A DNA stretch of 64,000 nucleotides from Phlebotomus papatasi (lineage: Eukaryota > Arthropoda > Insecta > Diptera > Psychodidae): positions 43,658,712 through 43,722,711 of the forward strand of contig NC_077224.1 of assembly GCF_024763615.1 (NCBI RefSeq), in the 5' to 3' direction. The notes under the pieces were generated by a model, which ran no database searches, was not told where the DNA came from, and saw only the letters and a list, made by a program, of their open reading frames with translations. The position numbers were made by a program, and so were the translations under genes. This document shows positions 12,403-23,665 of the stretch, piece by piece (the stretch's first letter is position 1; the number at the start of each line of letters is the position of its first letter).

Positions 12403-12730
12403 ATTCGTATCGAGATAAGGTACAGTGCCCTCAAGTCGACCGGTTCATCAATTCGACCGGTAGAGTTATTTATTCAATTTATTTGTATTTGCACTAATTT
12501 GGTGTATGATCTAACATTAATAGGTCAATTATTCCATAAATAAATATGAATCAGTGACAATTTTATAGAGATTCACCATTAAAATATTAAAATATTGACC
12601 ATCGGTCGAGTCGAGGAACCGGTCGACTCGAAGGCACTTTACCTTATTTGTATTACAAAGTAATCATTTGACAATGTCAGGTGTATATCTCGTGTTGGAA
12701 TAATCCGCTAAGTCCACTTCGACCTCTCAG
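12403..12730 (-). repeat. SINE tail interrupted by a foldback MITE
   Basis: TATCGAGATA before the insert and TTTGTATTAC after it rejoin into the uninterrupted sequence seen at 10226-10245. The rest (GTAATCATT, ATCTCGTGTTGGAA) matches 55676-55760. Confidence 0.6.
12418..12644. mobile_element. TA-duplicating foldback MITE with AGGTACAGTGCCCTC ends
   Basis: The ends AGGTACAGTGCCCTCAAGTC and its inverted partner GACTCGAAGGCACTTTACCT bound 227 bases. TA lies on each side (12416-12417, 12645-12646), while the empty SINE site elsewhere has one TA, which supports a 2-bp duplication. Confidence 0.7.
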
Positions 12731-13035
12731 AATATAAGTCGAACAACTCGATTTTTTACAAAAATCGTTTTATGTATTCGCTTTTTGGATACTTCTTTAT
12801 ACTCTCTACCGTCTCTGTGAATAATATACTTAAAAGATAATTTTTTTCAAAGTTATAGAGATTTGAAATCTCAAAAATCCTATAGGGGAAAGTCCTCTCC
12901 CTTCGAACGTTAATGCCTTCGAATAATGTGAATTTTCTTTTATCTTTTCTAAGAGACTTACACATTTCTATTAAATATTAGTTGGCTTATCATCAATTAT
13001 TGATAATTCCATAATAATTTAGTGTAAGTGTGACT

Positions 13036-13150
13036 AAGGGAAAATGGAGCACCACCGAACACAGTGTAGCATCGAACACTGCAATTTTTTATTAAGATAT
13101 GAGAAATAGAAATCCTTGTCTACTGAAGAAATAATCGTCATAGTTTGTCC
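13036..13150. repeat. Truncated TAGGGGAAACTGGGGC-type MITE
   Basis: It contains GGAGCACCACCGAACAC, ATCGAACACTGCA and a later TCTACTGAAGAAAT, the left half of the family at 53837-54035. Confidence 0.45.
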
Positions 13151-13370
13151 GATTGTGAACCGATAAGTAATTTTAGTCCGAAAATCAATTATATTACTCT
13201 TATAACTATTTAGGGAATGTTTTCAGTGATTAATGAATTGGTTCAGATTGATTGATAACCGGTAAACGGTAAATGATGCGGAAGTATTTTTAGGTGTAGC
13301 ATCTTAAGCCACGAGTTCGAAAACTTCGCATAGCGTGATAGGTTTTGCCAACCCTTTAATTTATTAGAGC
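13151..13370. repeat. Dispersed repeat R1 fragment
   Basis: It shares TGAACCGATAA, TCCGAAAATCAATTATATTAC, GATGCGGAAGTA and GTAGCATCTTAAGCCACGAG with 43370-43680 and 62640-62810. Confidence 0.5.
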
Positions 13371-13489
13371 TAATAATGGTGTGACGTTATACTAACGTTA
13401 TATTTCTTATTTGGTAATGAAATGGTAATGAAAATTTTCATTTCACTATCTCAATAGGAAAATTGGTATGAGCAGAAAAATGCGACACA

Positions 13490-14402
13490 TAGGGGAGACT
13501 GGGGCAAAAAGTCACAAAACGGATATTTCACTTTTTTACAAGCTACTCAAGCGCTTCAAAAATTTCTAATTAGCGCAGTTTTATAGGAAATTTACCGCTC
13601 TACAACTTTTTGAAAGTAATTTTCCTCTATTTTGTAAGGAAATACGTTTATCGAGCCAATTTCTAAAAGGTAATTTTGACACTATTCTCAAAAATGCTGC
13701 GGCAAATAGTACCAGACATTTGGGTATTATCATATTTTGATTCGCTTCATTACGGGCTAAAAATACCTAGATGGCATATTTTCATAGAAAATTTATTCAT
13801 CTACACCTTTGTAAAACACCGTTTTCTCTGCGAGAAAAGTGAGCAAACGAAAAAAGCGCATTTTAAGCTATTTTACAAAAAAAAAAACACACACACACAA
13901 AAGAATGCAAATCGTTTGTCCAATGCAAATAACAAGCGGCGTGACATGGTAATGACGTTTGTTTTCGCCGTGAGACATCAGAAATTTCTTCGCTTTTTTG
14001 TTACTTTTTGCTCTATACCTTTTGTTACTTTTTACTCCACTTGGCCATTTTTAATAAAAGAATTTCTGGAGAAAACACTTTTGTGAAATTCTAAAATAGA
14101 TAGCGGATTCGTATTCAAAGAATCCAAATTATTTAGAAAATATTCACATGTGCATCAATTTTGGAAAATAAGTTGGTAATAATTGTTATCTTCTGCAAGG
14201 AAAATATTTCAAAAATAGGGCAAAAAATTTCGATATTTTTTACTTTCTAAATTCCTTGTTCGAATTCTAAGAAACTTACGACATTGAAGAAGGTCTATGG
14301 AGGCTACCTATAGAAAAAAATTTGAGCCGCTATCTTTTTTACCCTGAAAGACATTGAATTTTGAATTTTTCGATTTGTGACTTTTTGCCCCAGTCTCCTC
14401 TA
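13490..14402. mobile_element. 913-bp TA-flanked element with TAGGGGAGACTGGGGC ends
   Basis: The left end TAGGGGAGACTGGGGCAAAA, followed by AGTCACAAA, is inverted at the right as TTTGTGACTTTTTGCCCC then AGTCTCCTCTA. An open frame of 136 residues lies inside (13676-14086), but it contains a lysine/histidine-rich product of an A-run and CA repeat and has no transposase motif. Probably non-autonomous. Confidence 0.62.
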
Positions 14403-14610
14403 ATAGGGATCTTATCTATGCTTTCTGGTAATATATCAAAAACCAGTCCAGTGTCTGGTCTTATTCAAAGATTTTTGGTCGCATATTTTCAATTGGAAAT
14501 AAATAATAAATATTGCATCTGAAAATATTTGATCCAGAATCGTTTTAGAATACTTGCACAATTATCTGACCTGAATTTGTTGAATATATTTCGATGATAT
14601 TTGATTGGAT

Positions 14611-14831
14611 TAGGGGAAAGTGCCCATGCTTGATACCATTGAGAGCTTCGTAATGACTAAATTTTCTATGTTTCACAATATATATGTGACTCATCGCGAG
14701 CATATTTTAAAAACTACGGGAAAGTGGCCAGTTTTCAAAATATATTACGGAGTCACGTTTATTAAGAAACATAGAAAAAATTTAGTCATTACGAAGCTTC
14801 CAATGGTTTCAAGCATGGGCACTTTCCCCTA
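14611..14831. mobile_element. 221-bp TAGGGGAAAGTGCCC foldback MITE (copy 1)
   Basis: TAGGGGAAAGTGCCCATGCT at the left mirrors GCATGGGCACTTTCCCCTA at the right; the complementary arms extend about 100 bases. The copy at 30854-31074 is the same length. Confidence 0.7.
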
Positions 14832-16158
14832 TCTGACAGGACAGAAAATGCTCTGTGAGTACTCTTTACCGCCCTTTAGAATTTTTAAAAGACAGAGAGA
14901 ATGTTAATATCGTCTATGCCATTAAGAAGAATTTTACAAATTTGTCTTCATTTTATCCTTTGTACATTAATAAAATCAGAGATAAAGCTGTCCTAGAAAG
15001 AAATTCATTCTGGACTAATACTCGTTTTAAAACGTAAAGTACTACAGATCCTGAGTTTGGAATTGCTTAACCGCATGCGTGCTCAAAACTATCCGACTAT
15101 TGAGAATCATTATGATTATTCCAATCAATTTTACTTTTTATATTTCACATTCCAAAGTTATTCGTTTTATTAATTTATCTTCAGTGCTACATAGTAATAA
15201 TTATTAATATTTAATTCATGTTAAGGTACAGAGGAAGGTTTCTAAAATATCTAATATTATTTTTTTTTTCTTTAGAAGTCGTGTAGATAATTAAAAAATT
15301 GAAGTCTTAAATGGCAAGGCGTCCCGGAGGGCAGTCAGCAACTGCAAAAATGATGTGCGTGCTGCGAATAGAAAGGCTTCGCCCCAGTGAGAAATGGTAA
15401 TCATTCCTACACGCGATTAACGTATTTATTTGTGGTATACTGTGCAAGACAAGCAACACCAAGATCATTGTCCTCGGCGTCGTCGCGGAAAAAAAAGGCG
15501 AGCACATAAATCAGCATCCTGAAGGTGACATAGAAATTTATGCTTTTATTTATTTCACCCATTGCGTTCCATGTAGAATATCACTTGAGATATGAGAAAT
15601 TTCGTGGATGCTGGAAACGAGGCGGATAATAGCGTTTTTGTTAACATCTCGAATGATATGAAAATTCTTCTGGTTTAAGAAATTGCACAAGTTTCATGGT
15701 TTTCGCTTGACAACATATCCAGGCCATTGGGAAAGAGATATGAAACTCGAACGGAGAAATTTCAGGTTACACCCACGTGCCAAGAAGGGTTAAAGCTCGT
15801 TTGCAAACCACATCAAAAACAACTTGATGGACGGTTAATTTTCCAGAGAGAATTTCTACCTATTTCACACACTTCCATGTGAATTTCCCAAGAGTGTAAA
15901 CTGTTAGGTATTTATCTTCTTTTGTTGTCGACTTCAACCCTTGTAAAATGAAATTTTGCATATAAACTTGAAGAGGATTTTAAGATGAAATTGAAGTTTC
16001 TTGAGTTTGGTTTTCATTTAAACAATACCATACTTACCTTCTCCAAAGAATGAGCAGAGAAATAAATAGAAAATTATTTGAGTACCTACTTAATATAATA
16101 CCATACCAACTGTTTCGAATTAAGTTTCACAATTCACTATTCTGTAAAATTTTCTTAA
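14832..16158. other. No gene seen
   Basis: Mostly unique AT-rich DNA. A GC-richer patch (15310-15520) has a 66-residue minus frame without motifs. Confidence 0.45.
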
Positions 16159-16376
16159 TACAGTACGACTCCGATAGAGTCAACGCATTTGATTCTTGTA
16201 TATCTACAATATTCTAAGTTATTAATAGTTGTTGATACTATTTCAGTCGTTAAAAATTTTCTGAAGTTCTTATTTAACAAAATTAATTTAAAAGTTTGAC
16301 AATAAGCCTAGAATTTTACAGACTTTTTCACGGTGTTTAAATTTTTAAGAGTTGACTCTATCGAAGTCGTACTGTA
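16159..16376. mobile_element. MITE with TACAGTACGACT ends
   Basis: TACAGTACGACTCCGATAGA at the left is inverted as TCTATCGAAGTCGTACTGTA at the right; length 218. A truncated relative (GACTCTATTGAAGTCGTACT) is at 35121-35146. Confidence 0.6.
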
Positions 16377-16566
16377 TTTTAATCTGTGAGTCTTTTTTAA
16401 TTATTTAAAGGAGAAAATTTGAGTAGCTACCGAGATAGTTTTAAAACACGAAAAAACTTCGAATTTAGTATTAAAAGCAATTGATTTTTTATGAACTTAC
16501 CAGGTATTTTTTTTCGAAATTTTTCACTGAATCCATTTCACTGAATCTAAAGATTAGTGTAATTTG

Positions 16567-16776
16567 AAGGGTAAGATGGGATAATTCGGAATCATGTCTA
16601 TTTTGAAATTTTCTCAGTGTTTCAGATGGTCAAAGAGCAAAAGAATACCACGAATAAGTACAAGACTTTGCATTCGAGAATACTACTATGCTGCTTTTTC
16701 CTTTTGCCATCTAAAACAGTTAGGAAACTCAAAGTTCCAAGTTAGACATGATTCCGAATTACCCCATCATACCCTA
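16567..16776. mobile_element. AGGGTAAGATGGG-type MITE
   Basis: The left AGGGTAAGATGGGATAATTC and the right GAATTACCCCATCATACCCT are inverted, continuing through GGAATCATGTCTA. A truncated relative at 39304-39409 shares TTTCAGATGGTCAAAGAG. Confidence 0.58.
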
Positions 16777-16941
16777 AAGACAAATATCACTTTATGGTTT
16801 TGATCATTTTGAGAGATTTTAAACTTTGCAATATTTTAATGCATTTATAATGAATGGGGCTATTATTAGTTATTAAATAATCAAGAAAAAAATAGTTATT
16901 AGTTATTAATAATAAAGAAAAAAATAATCTTGTGGGAAAGC

Positions 16942-17250
16942 CCGGTGGCAGCCATAATCCCGAAAGCCAAAATCCCGAAAGCCAAAATCCCGAACGCCAA
17001 AATCCCGAAAAGGCCAAAATCCCGAAAGCCAAAATCCCGAATTTTTAAAATCCTGAAAGGGATGAAATTATATGGAGGAAAATGTTTAGAATAATTTTCC
17101 AAGACACAGAAGATTTCCCTTTGCCTCCAGCAAGCGCGAGTGAAATCGCGGGAGTAGCTATGACACTTTTAAGAATTCGGGATTTTGGCTTTCGGGGTTT
17201 TGGCGTGGGATTTTGGCTTTCGGGATTTTGGCTTTCGGGATTTTGACCGG
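16942..17250. mobile_element. CCCGAAAGCCAAAAT foldback element (copy 1)
   Basis: The left arm holds about six units of CCCGAAAGCCAAAAT and variants; the right arm has the complementary GGGATTTTGGCTTTC units. The ends are CCGGTGGCAGCC and GACCGG. The core contains GACACAGAAGATTTCCCTTTG and CTCCAGCAAGCGC, also present (reversed) in 18896-19248. Confidence 0.68.
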
Positions 17251-18459
17251 AACCCGGGAAGGCCTTGTTCCTCTATGGAACGTTGTGCCACCATTTAATA
17301 TTTTTATGCAGTTATCATGAATTCTCAAAATTATAAATTGCTTAAGAAAAAATTGCCTAATAAAATCTAATTTGATAAAATTCTCAATTTTCGGTTAAAG
17401 ATGTTCTTCTGAACACGCTTCTTTTCAGTTTGATTTAAAGATACTTACAGAGGCTGATCGAAGCACGGGATCAGGCTCTGTAATTTATCGATTGAAGACC
17501 AGACCGTGAGTTTTCACATACTTGCCTTACTCCAGTGATCTCTATCTGATGGAAGATTATCGCTATCCCCGAGGCCTGAGAGTGGCAATCAAGAGGGGAA
17601 AGAATCTTGTCTAAAGTGCATTTGTGTTGCGAGACATCAAAACTTTTAATTCGTGTAATTTTCTTAACCCTGAACCCCAGAAAAGTGAGATAAAAAACAA
17701 CTCTGGAGGTACAAAAAAATATCTGTTTTGATGCATTCAAATTGAAAATGATGAGTCAGTTTTTTTTTTACTCATCTGCAGTCCTTCGTCAATTCTTGAG
17801 GCATCAGCAGTGTTTACTAACCACTAGTCACAAAAAGAATAATAATATTTATAAAAATAATTCCAATCCACCTGAAGTTGAGGAGAAGAATAGTCCCCAG
17901 AGGGCACATTTATTGAATGGTTGATGGACTCATCTAATTGGTGCTATTACGAAGACTCTCTCAAGAGTCAAGAATGCCTTTTTTTCTCAGGACAAAACAC
18001 GAAAACCTCAATCTTCTTTTAGCGCAATTTGTTACCACAATTTTCGATTTTATTTCTATGTCTTTTACTTGTTACAACTCTATCGATTTAATAGTATAAT
18101 TGTTGACCCAAATTTTCTCTTTAGGGTCGTTTTTTTATGTTGCTGGTTAGCATAGTTTTCCCCTTTTGCATGTTTCGATTGTTAGAGATACAATTTTAGC
18201 AGGAGAGTTTGGGAATTATTACATTGTTAAATTATTATTACGAACATTTGAATATTTGGGCATTTGGGACTTCAAAGTCATGAGAATTACGTAGAAATAC
18301 CGTCACAAACCTACTTGAAATTCAACCTTTTTTTTTGTTCACTAACACGATGAAAAAATTGCAACACAACTAAGAAAAATCACAACAAATTTGAATATAT
18401 TTGCTTTATACTACAAATTTAAGGAAATGTGAAAATTACACATTTTTCTCAGAGTGGTA
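17251..18459. other. No gene seen
   Basis: Unique DNA. The minus frame at 17471-17740 (89 residues) has no motif. Confidence 0.45.
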
Positions 18460-19335
18460 CCGATCATTGAAGAAATCGGTAGTGTTCCGCAGAAGTTCTG
18501 GACCTGTCCATAATTCACTTTCCCTTACGCCTACACAAATGTTTCAGGGTTTTGGCTTGAAACCTTCGGGAAACCCCCATAGGTACTCCCAAGGACCATT
18601 AGCATGCCCCTACAAAATTATTTCTTGGAAATACTCGAAAACGCTTTGTTAGTTTTTCTTAATTTATTTTTTTAATGATTTAAAGATTACATAGGCGAAC
18701 ATCTCATCCATATACAAAATACCTTTAAATAATTCCTAGTAACAGTTTTTCAAGGTCAAAGATTAAAAAGGCTCTGAAAAGCGTATTTCTCAACCGAATG
18801 GTATCGTGTTTGGGCTTGTTGGAAAGGTCTTGGAATTCCTCACAAGCATGAACCGATTCCAATCAGTTAAGAATCGTTAATGAATCAGGTGGGTCCCGGT
18901 CAAAATCCCGAAAGCTAAAATCCCGAACGCCAAAATCCCGAAAGCCAAAATCCCGAATGGGCCAAAATCTCGAAAGCCAAAATCCCAAATTCTTAAAAGT
19001 GTCATAGCTACTCCCACAATTGCACCCGCGCTTGCTGGAGGCAAAGGGAAATTTTCTGTGTCTTGGGAAATTATTCTAAACATTTTCCTCCAAATAATGT
19101 CCATATTATTTCATCCCTTTCACAATTTTAAACATTCGGAATTTTGGTTTTCGGGATTTTGGCTTTCGGGATTTTGGCCTTTTCGGGATTTTGGCGTTCG
19201 GGATTTTGGCTTTCGGGATTTTGCCTTTCGGAATTTTGGCTGCCACCGTTAAAGTATAGCATCGAGGTCACAAGTTCGAGCATTTTGCAAATCTACGATG
19301 CTTTACCATGTTTTTTTTGTTATTCGATAGGAAGG
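18460..19335. repeat. Dispersed repeat R1, split by a foldback element
   Basis: 18460-18895 contains GGACCATTAGCATGCCCCT, TTCAAGGTCAAAG and GTCTTGGAATTCCT. 19249-19335 continues with GTATAGCATCGAGGTCA and AAGTTCGAGCATTT, which in the copy at 42935-43700 follow on. The element 18896-19248 lies between. Confidence 0.6.
18896..19248. mobile_element. CCCGAAAGCCAAAAT foldback element (copy 2, reverse orientation)
   Basis: It starts CCGGTCAAAATCCCGAAAGC and ends GGCTGCCACCG, the mirror of copy 1. Its arms have about five and seven units. The core with GCTTGCTGGAGGCAAAGGGA is the reverse complement of the copy 1 core. Confidence 0.68.
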
Positions 19336-20129
19336 CCCCATTCCTCATAATTCCAATTTCAAATAATGCCAAAAGAGCTGTAAAATTGTAATTTCCTTAG
19401 TAATTGTTTACTCTATTTCACTAATTATTGCTCTTTTTCTGAATAACTTTCAGACCGACAAAGCCGAATAATTGCTTATTCGCTGGAGATGAGCGCATAT
19501 AGTTGAATAAAGGATGGGCTAAAATGCAAATATATCCTCCTAATTTCCCTAGCGTATTGTTTTGCATTGTAAAATAAATCCAAAAAAAAAAATGTTTATA
19601 TCCATTAATATTGTATGAAAGTGTGAAGCGAGAGAAGAAAATTTCCATATTTCCTCCTTTTTTCCTTGTTCAACTTTAGCATAACATGTCAGAAAAATCT
19701 GTATGCAAAGTGATGCAATTATCTTCATAATATTTTTTTTAACTCTCTATACACAATTTTTGTTTATTTTTTGTTTATATTTGGTCATTTTCTCCAATTA
19801 CTGGTTATTTCGTCAATTTGCATAAATTTCCAGTTTGGTGTTTTTATTGAAATCAGCACAAAGAGCAAAATCAAGGTAAGGGGGTTACTTGGGCGAGGAC
19901 TTCAAAGTAATTTATTGCTCTCTCTCAAGATTTTCACTGCCTAAAATTTGAAGATGAAGAAAATTGTATAATCTATTAATACTAAATTAAATATTTTGTA
20001 TTTAATTGTAATAGAACTAATATAGAATTCAATAAATTTATTGAAAGTTATTTCAAAATAAATATCTTTCCTCAAAATCCTAATATCAGCCTCTTTTATT
20101 GCTTTTTCAGAATTTAGTAGGTCATTTGT
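19336..20129. other. No gene seen
   Basis: AT-rich unique DNA with only short frames. Confidence 0.5.
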
Positions 20130-20222
20130 CATTAATAATCCAATCCTAAGTCAAATTTTTCCAAAAAGTCTTGATTGCTAAAAAATTAGAGCAGTTACCC
20201 ATATGGCTAAGTCTCAGGCCTG
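20130..20222 (-). repeat. TTCAGACCTAAG-family fragment
   Basis: The reverse strand reads CAGGCCTGAGACTTAGCCAT, then TCAAGACTTTTTGGAAAAA, the start of the family unit. Confidence 0.5.
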
Positions 20223-20504
20223 TAGCACGTATTACGATCTACCGATCTGTAACTCACGGTTCGCTCGCAAAATCCTACTAATAAATTATTTTGTTCTCGA
20301 AAATCGTAAGAAATTTTTTATTACCGCTTTGCATTTTCCTTATAACTTTGACGTCTCTTTTATGATTTTAATTAATAAGTAGACTTACTACTAACCTATC
20401 TAGCCGATTCAGTAAAGTAAATTCAATTAAGTAAATTGATAATTTTATTAATTTTGCAAAATTCAAAACTTTTATTTTAAAAACTTTAATTTTAAAAAAT
20501 TCAA

Positions 20505-20700
20505 AGATTCAGACCTAAGACTTAGCCATATGGGTTAATTTCTTTAATGTCTTATCAATTAAAATTTCATGGAAAATTATCACTTAAGATTGGATAACAT
20601 AGGCAAGTGATCCACTAAATTTTGAAAAAGCAATAAACTTGATTACAATTTTGAATTTCAAGATCACCGGGAACTGGATTAAACCTTAAGTCTGAAGCCG
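20505..20700 (+). mobile_element. TTCAGACCTAAG-family MITE unit
   Basis: It starts ATTCAGACCTAAGACTTAGC and ends AAGTCTGAAGCCG, with GATTGGAT, GGGAACTGG and TTAAACC in family order. Confidence 0.55.
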
Positions 20701-20705
20701 CTCTT

Positions 20706-20844
20706 ATGGTGCCTACACACTAAAGCAATTTTCGAAAAAAAATTGCCTTTAAAAAAAATCTAACATTTCTGCCTACAAGGACAAGGGAAGTTTTCTTTAA
20801 AATGGCATTTTTTAAAGAAATTGCTCATAGTGTTTAGAGGCCAT
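20706..20844. mobile_element. GGCCTCTACACACTA-type foldback MITE
   Basis: ATGGTGCCTACACACTAAAG at the left; ATAGTGTTTAGAGGCCAT at the right. The interior TTTCTGCCTACAA and TTTTCTTTAAAA recur at 51596-51735. Confidence 0.58.
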
Positions 20845-21048
20845 TAAGCTGTTAATCCGAAGACTTCTGATTCTCTTTTCAATAATTGTTTTAATATGAT
20901 AATATACACAGGTCTATGAAATGTGTCTAAGATGGGTAGATCTCAGGATACAAATGAGGTTCAACATGAGCTAAAGAATAACTTAAGTGAGTTTACAATA
21001 AATTGTCATTCATTTTGAAGCCACAAAATTTTTATAACAGGAGCCAAT

Positions 21049-21253
21049 CTTATACGAGCTTCAAACCTAAAGCTTAGCCATATGACTTAACTGTTATAAT
21101 TTATTATCAGTCAAGATTTTTTGTAAAAATTTAACTTAGGATTGGATTATTAAGAGCAAACAATCTATTGGATTCTGAAAAGTCAATATAATTGGTTGCT
21201 ATTTGGGATTTTAGACCTTTGGGAACTAGGCTAAAGAGGATAAACCTCTAGTC
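21049..21253 (+). mobile_element. TTCAGACCTAAG-family MITE unit
   Basis: It starts GAGCTTCAAACCTAAAGC and ends CCTCTAGTCTGAATACCG, with TCAGTCAAGATTTTTTG and TTAGGATTGGATTATTAA in between. Confidence 0.55.
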
Positions 21254-21267
21254 TGAATACCGCCTAA

Positions 21268-21471
21268 TGCCCTAGACACATTTACGACTTACGCCGACAG
21301 ATGGCTTAACGTAATTATAATCAAAATACTAATCATATTCGTTGAAAATTCGTATCAATAGGAAAAGAGGCTTAGATTGTGGGAAATTGATGTGAAATTA
21401 GTCAAATCATCATCTTGATTTTAATTACGTTAAGCCGTCTCTTGGCTTAAGTCGTAAGTCTATTTAGGGTA
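21268..21471. mobile_element. GCCCTAGACACA foldback MITE
   Basis: TGCCCTAGACACATTTACGA at the left and GTCGTAAGTCTATTTAGGGT at the right are inverted. GGCTTAACGTAATTATAATC near the left mirrors GATTTTAATTACGTTAAGCC near the right. Relatives are at 35386 and 49349. Confidence 0.6.
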
Positions 21472-21484
21472 TAAGAGTCAAAAT

Positions 21485-21671
21485 AGACTCAGGCTGACCC
21501 TCAAGAAGATTTAGCTTAGTAAATTTTGGTAGTAAAGATTTATGCCAAACTGTCATATACCGAGTGCTTAGGATCATGAATAATTAGACGTCCTCTACAT
21601 AAATTTCCTTTACCAAATCCTTTATTGCTAAATTTTATAGACTAAATATTCTTGAGGATCAGCTTGAATCT
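21485..21671. mobile_element. MITE with AGATTC...CAGGTTGATC-type ends (copy 2)
   Basis: AGACTCAGGCTGACCCTCAA and, reversed, AGATTCAAGCTGATCCTCAA form the ends. The body matches 4577-4793. Confidence 0.58.
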
Positions 21672-23290
21672 ATATGGTCCCCTTACAGTTTCACATTTAA
21701 AATCATTCGGAATAATTCTCAGTGAGAGTTGTCTTGTAAGTATTTCTCGCATGATTAAAGACAGGGGCATGACATTTCCTATGTTTTCCATATATTTCTA
21801 GCGAGCCGAAAAAATTTTTGAGTTGTTTAGCTGTTTTCTGTTATTTCGAATGCATTAGTAAAAAATACTAGTAAGAAAATAAAAGCCAATTTAATAACGA
21901 AGAGGCAACCGAAAACCCCAAATTGGCAACCTACGTAGTTTTGGAGATATCTGGTGAAATATGTACGAAAACAGGGAAAAAATTACACTAAAACTGATTG
22001 CATTTTTCAGAGCTAATGTCGCCCCCCTGATTAAAGAATCTAACCTGAATGGGAGAACTCATTCAGTGAAGTCTCGTTGACATTTTTATTTAGCATTATT
22101 TATTAAGTTGAGAAAATGCTTTGCAAGCATTTTGTATTAACCGAGTGACCTTTTTCCTGGTAATTTAGTATCATTGAGAGTTTATGTGAGGTTTTTAATG
22201 AGGCGCAGGAGTGAGAAACAAATAGATGGAATTGAAAATGTGGTTCATTAGAGACCGCACAGAATTTCACACAAATTACGACTAAATTATACGTGCAATT
22301 AAATGCATTTGTCACTGGTTGGATCTTGAGGAGGCACTATTTAGTTGCCATCTGTAGAAGCTGACGTTTGTGCTGTGGTCACCACATATATTCCATCTTC
22401 CTTTGACACTCTCATCCTCCGTACTCTGCAATCCCCAGAGCATTGTTCAGGAAGCTGCTGCCAGAGGTGCCCACCTCGATAGTGGTTGTCTTGTCCGTGA
22501 AGAACCGTGGGGACATACACTGTCCATTTCAGTTAGGTGCTCCCCATCTGGACTGGGATAATTAATTTAATTTGTCTCTGTCTGCAGTTCCGGCATCCCC
22601 AGCACAGAGAAAATTTAAGGGACTTTGGATGATGAGGTTTTGCAGAAACCACAAACAGCCTCCGAAAACCGGAAGGGTCAATTCAACCACATACACACAT
22701 GCCACCATCCCATAAACTAAGTCAACCTGCATCTCACGACCTACACAACCCATATGAAACACCTTTACTCATTTCCTCTTTGTCCACACGTGATTAATTC
22801 ATTTTTTACCATCATCCCCGCCTTCCCCAAAATGGGTAAAATGGATTAATTTCCAGGTGAAGGAGTAAAATTTTTATATGTGATTTATTTCCCACTTAAT
22901 GTATTCCACGCAAACCCTTTTGCACCCCTCAATTCATGCAAATCCACCAAGTGTATATATTTCAAGAAAAGCTACATTTTATTGCTTAATAACCCTAAAC
23001 GACTGAGAATTGGCGCACAATCACTCGAAAAATGACTTTGAAGCAGTACAACAGCTGCCTCAAGAATATTTTCCTATGGGAAAAACACCTTCGATCCCTT
23101 TTACTGAAGCTCCAGGAAATGGGAGTTTTTCAGGGGTCCAAATGGCCCCATAAAAATAATTTACGTGGAAAAACTCGATGTCAAACATTCATGTAGCATA
23201 CCATCAGATGAAATAGTGAATATTCCCAGGAAACATTATTGATGGGCGTTCTTAAGTGTATTAAATTAAAATGTCTGTCTACACTCTCGG
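21672..23290. other. Unique region, no supported gene
   Basis: A GC-richer stretch at 22330-22790 has short frames on both strands without motifs. The rest is AT-rich. Confidence 0.42.
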
Positions 23291-23292
23291 TA

Positions 23293-23406
23293 CTCTGAAA
23301 AAAATGTCTTGTTAAAGGTTTGTCAAAAGGAGATTACCTTTATATGAAAAATGACAAAAGGTTGCTAAATCAGTGCGCCAACTGGATGTTTTGGCAAAAG
23401 GAGATT
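23293..23406. repeat. Transposon left end with subterminal repeats
   Basis: The terminal CTCTGAAAAAAA is followed by TTTGTCAAAAGGAG near 23319 and TTTGGCAAAAGGAG near 23389. Further TTTGACAAA-like words continue to about 23590. The mirrored right end carries the same words. Confidence 0.65.
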
Positions 23407-23659
23407 AATTTTAACCAACAAGTTTGACATTTCCTAATTTGACAAACCTTTGACAAAGTATTAGTATAAGTTTGTTAGAGGTTTGATAATTTATAATTTA
23501 ACACCCTTTTGACAAAATTTTACAAATATTTTGATGAATGTTTTACAATATCCAATTTACAAACCTATAACAAAACTTTTGCTAATATTTTGTTGGTGTA
23601 TAAAATACTCCTGGTGTAGAAAAATAAAATACATTTTATTTTTTGCTATAAATTCAGTC

Positions 23660-23665
23660 TTTATT
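23660..23665 (-). promoter_or_regulatory. Polyadenylation signal overlapping the transposase stop codon
   Basis: On the minus strand the last codons read ATC AAA TAA, so AATAAA includes the TAA stop. A further AATAAA-like run lies about 30 bases downstream, near 23625-23635. The transposase transcript could therefore have almost no 3' untranslated region. Confidence 0.55.

Noticed and set aside
13676..14086. 136-residue frame inside the 913-bp element
   Set aside because: It includes a translated A-run and CA microsatellite and lacks any transposase motif.
16787..17102. Phe/Gly/Leu-rich frames with repeating FGILAFGILAFG
   Set aside because: This is a translation of the CCCGAAAGCCAAAAT foldback arms, seen again at 18877-19350 and 54271-54837.
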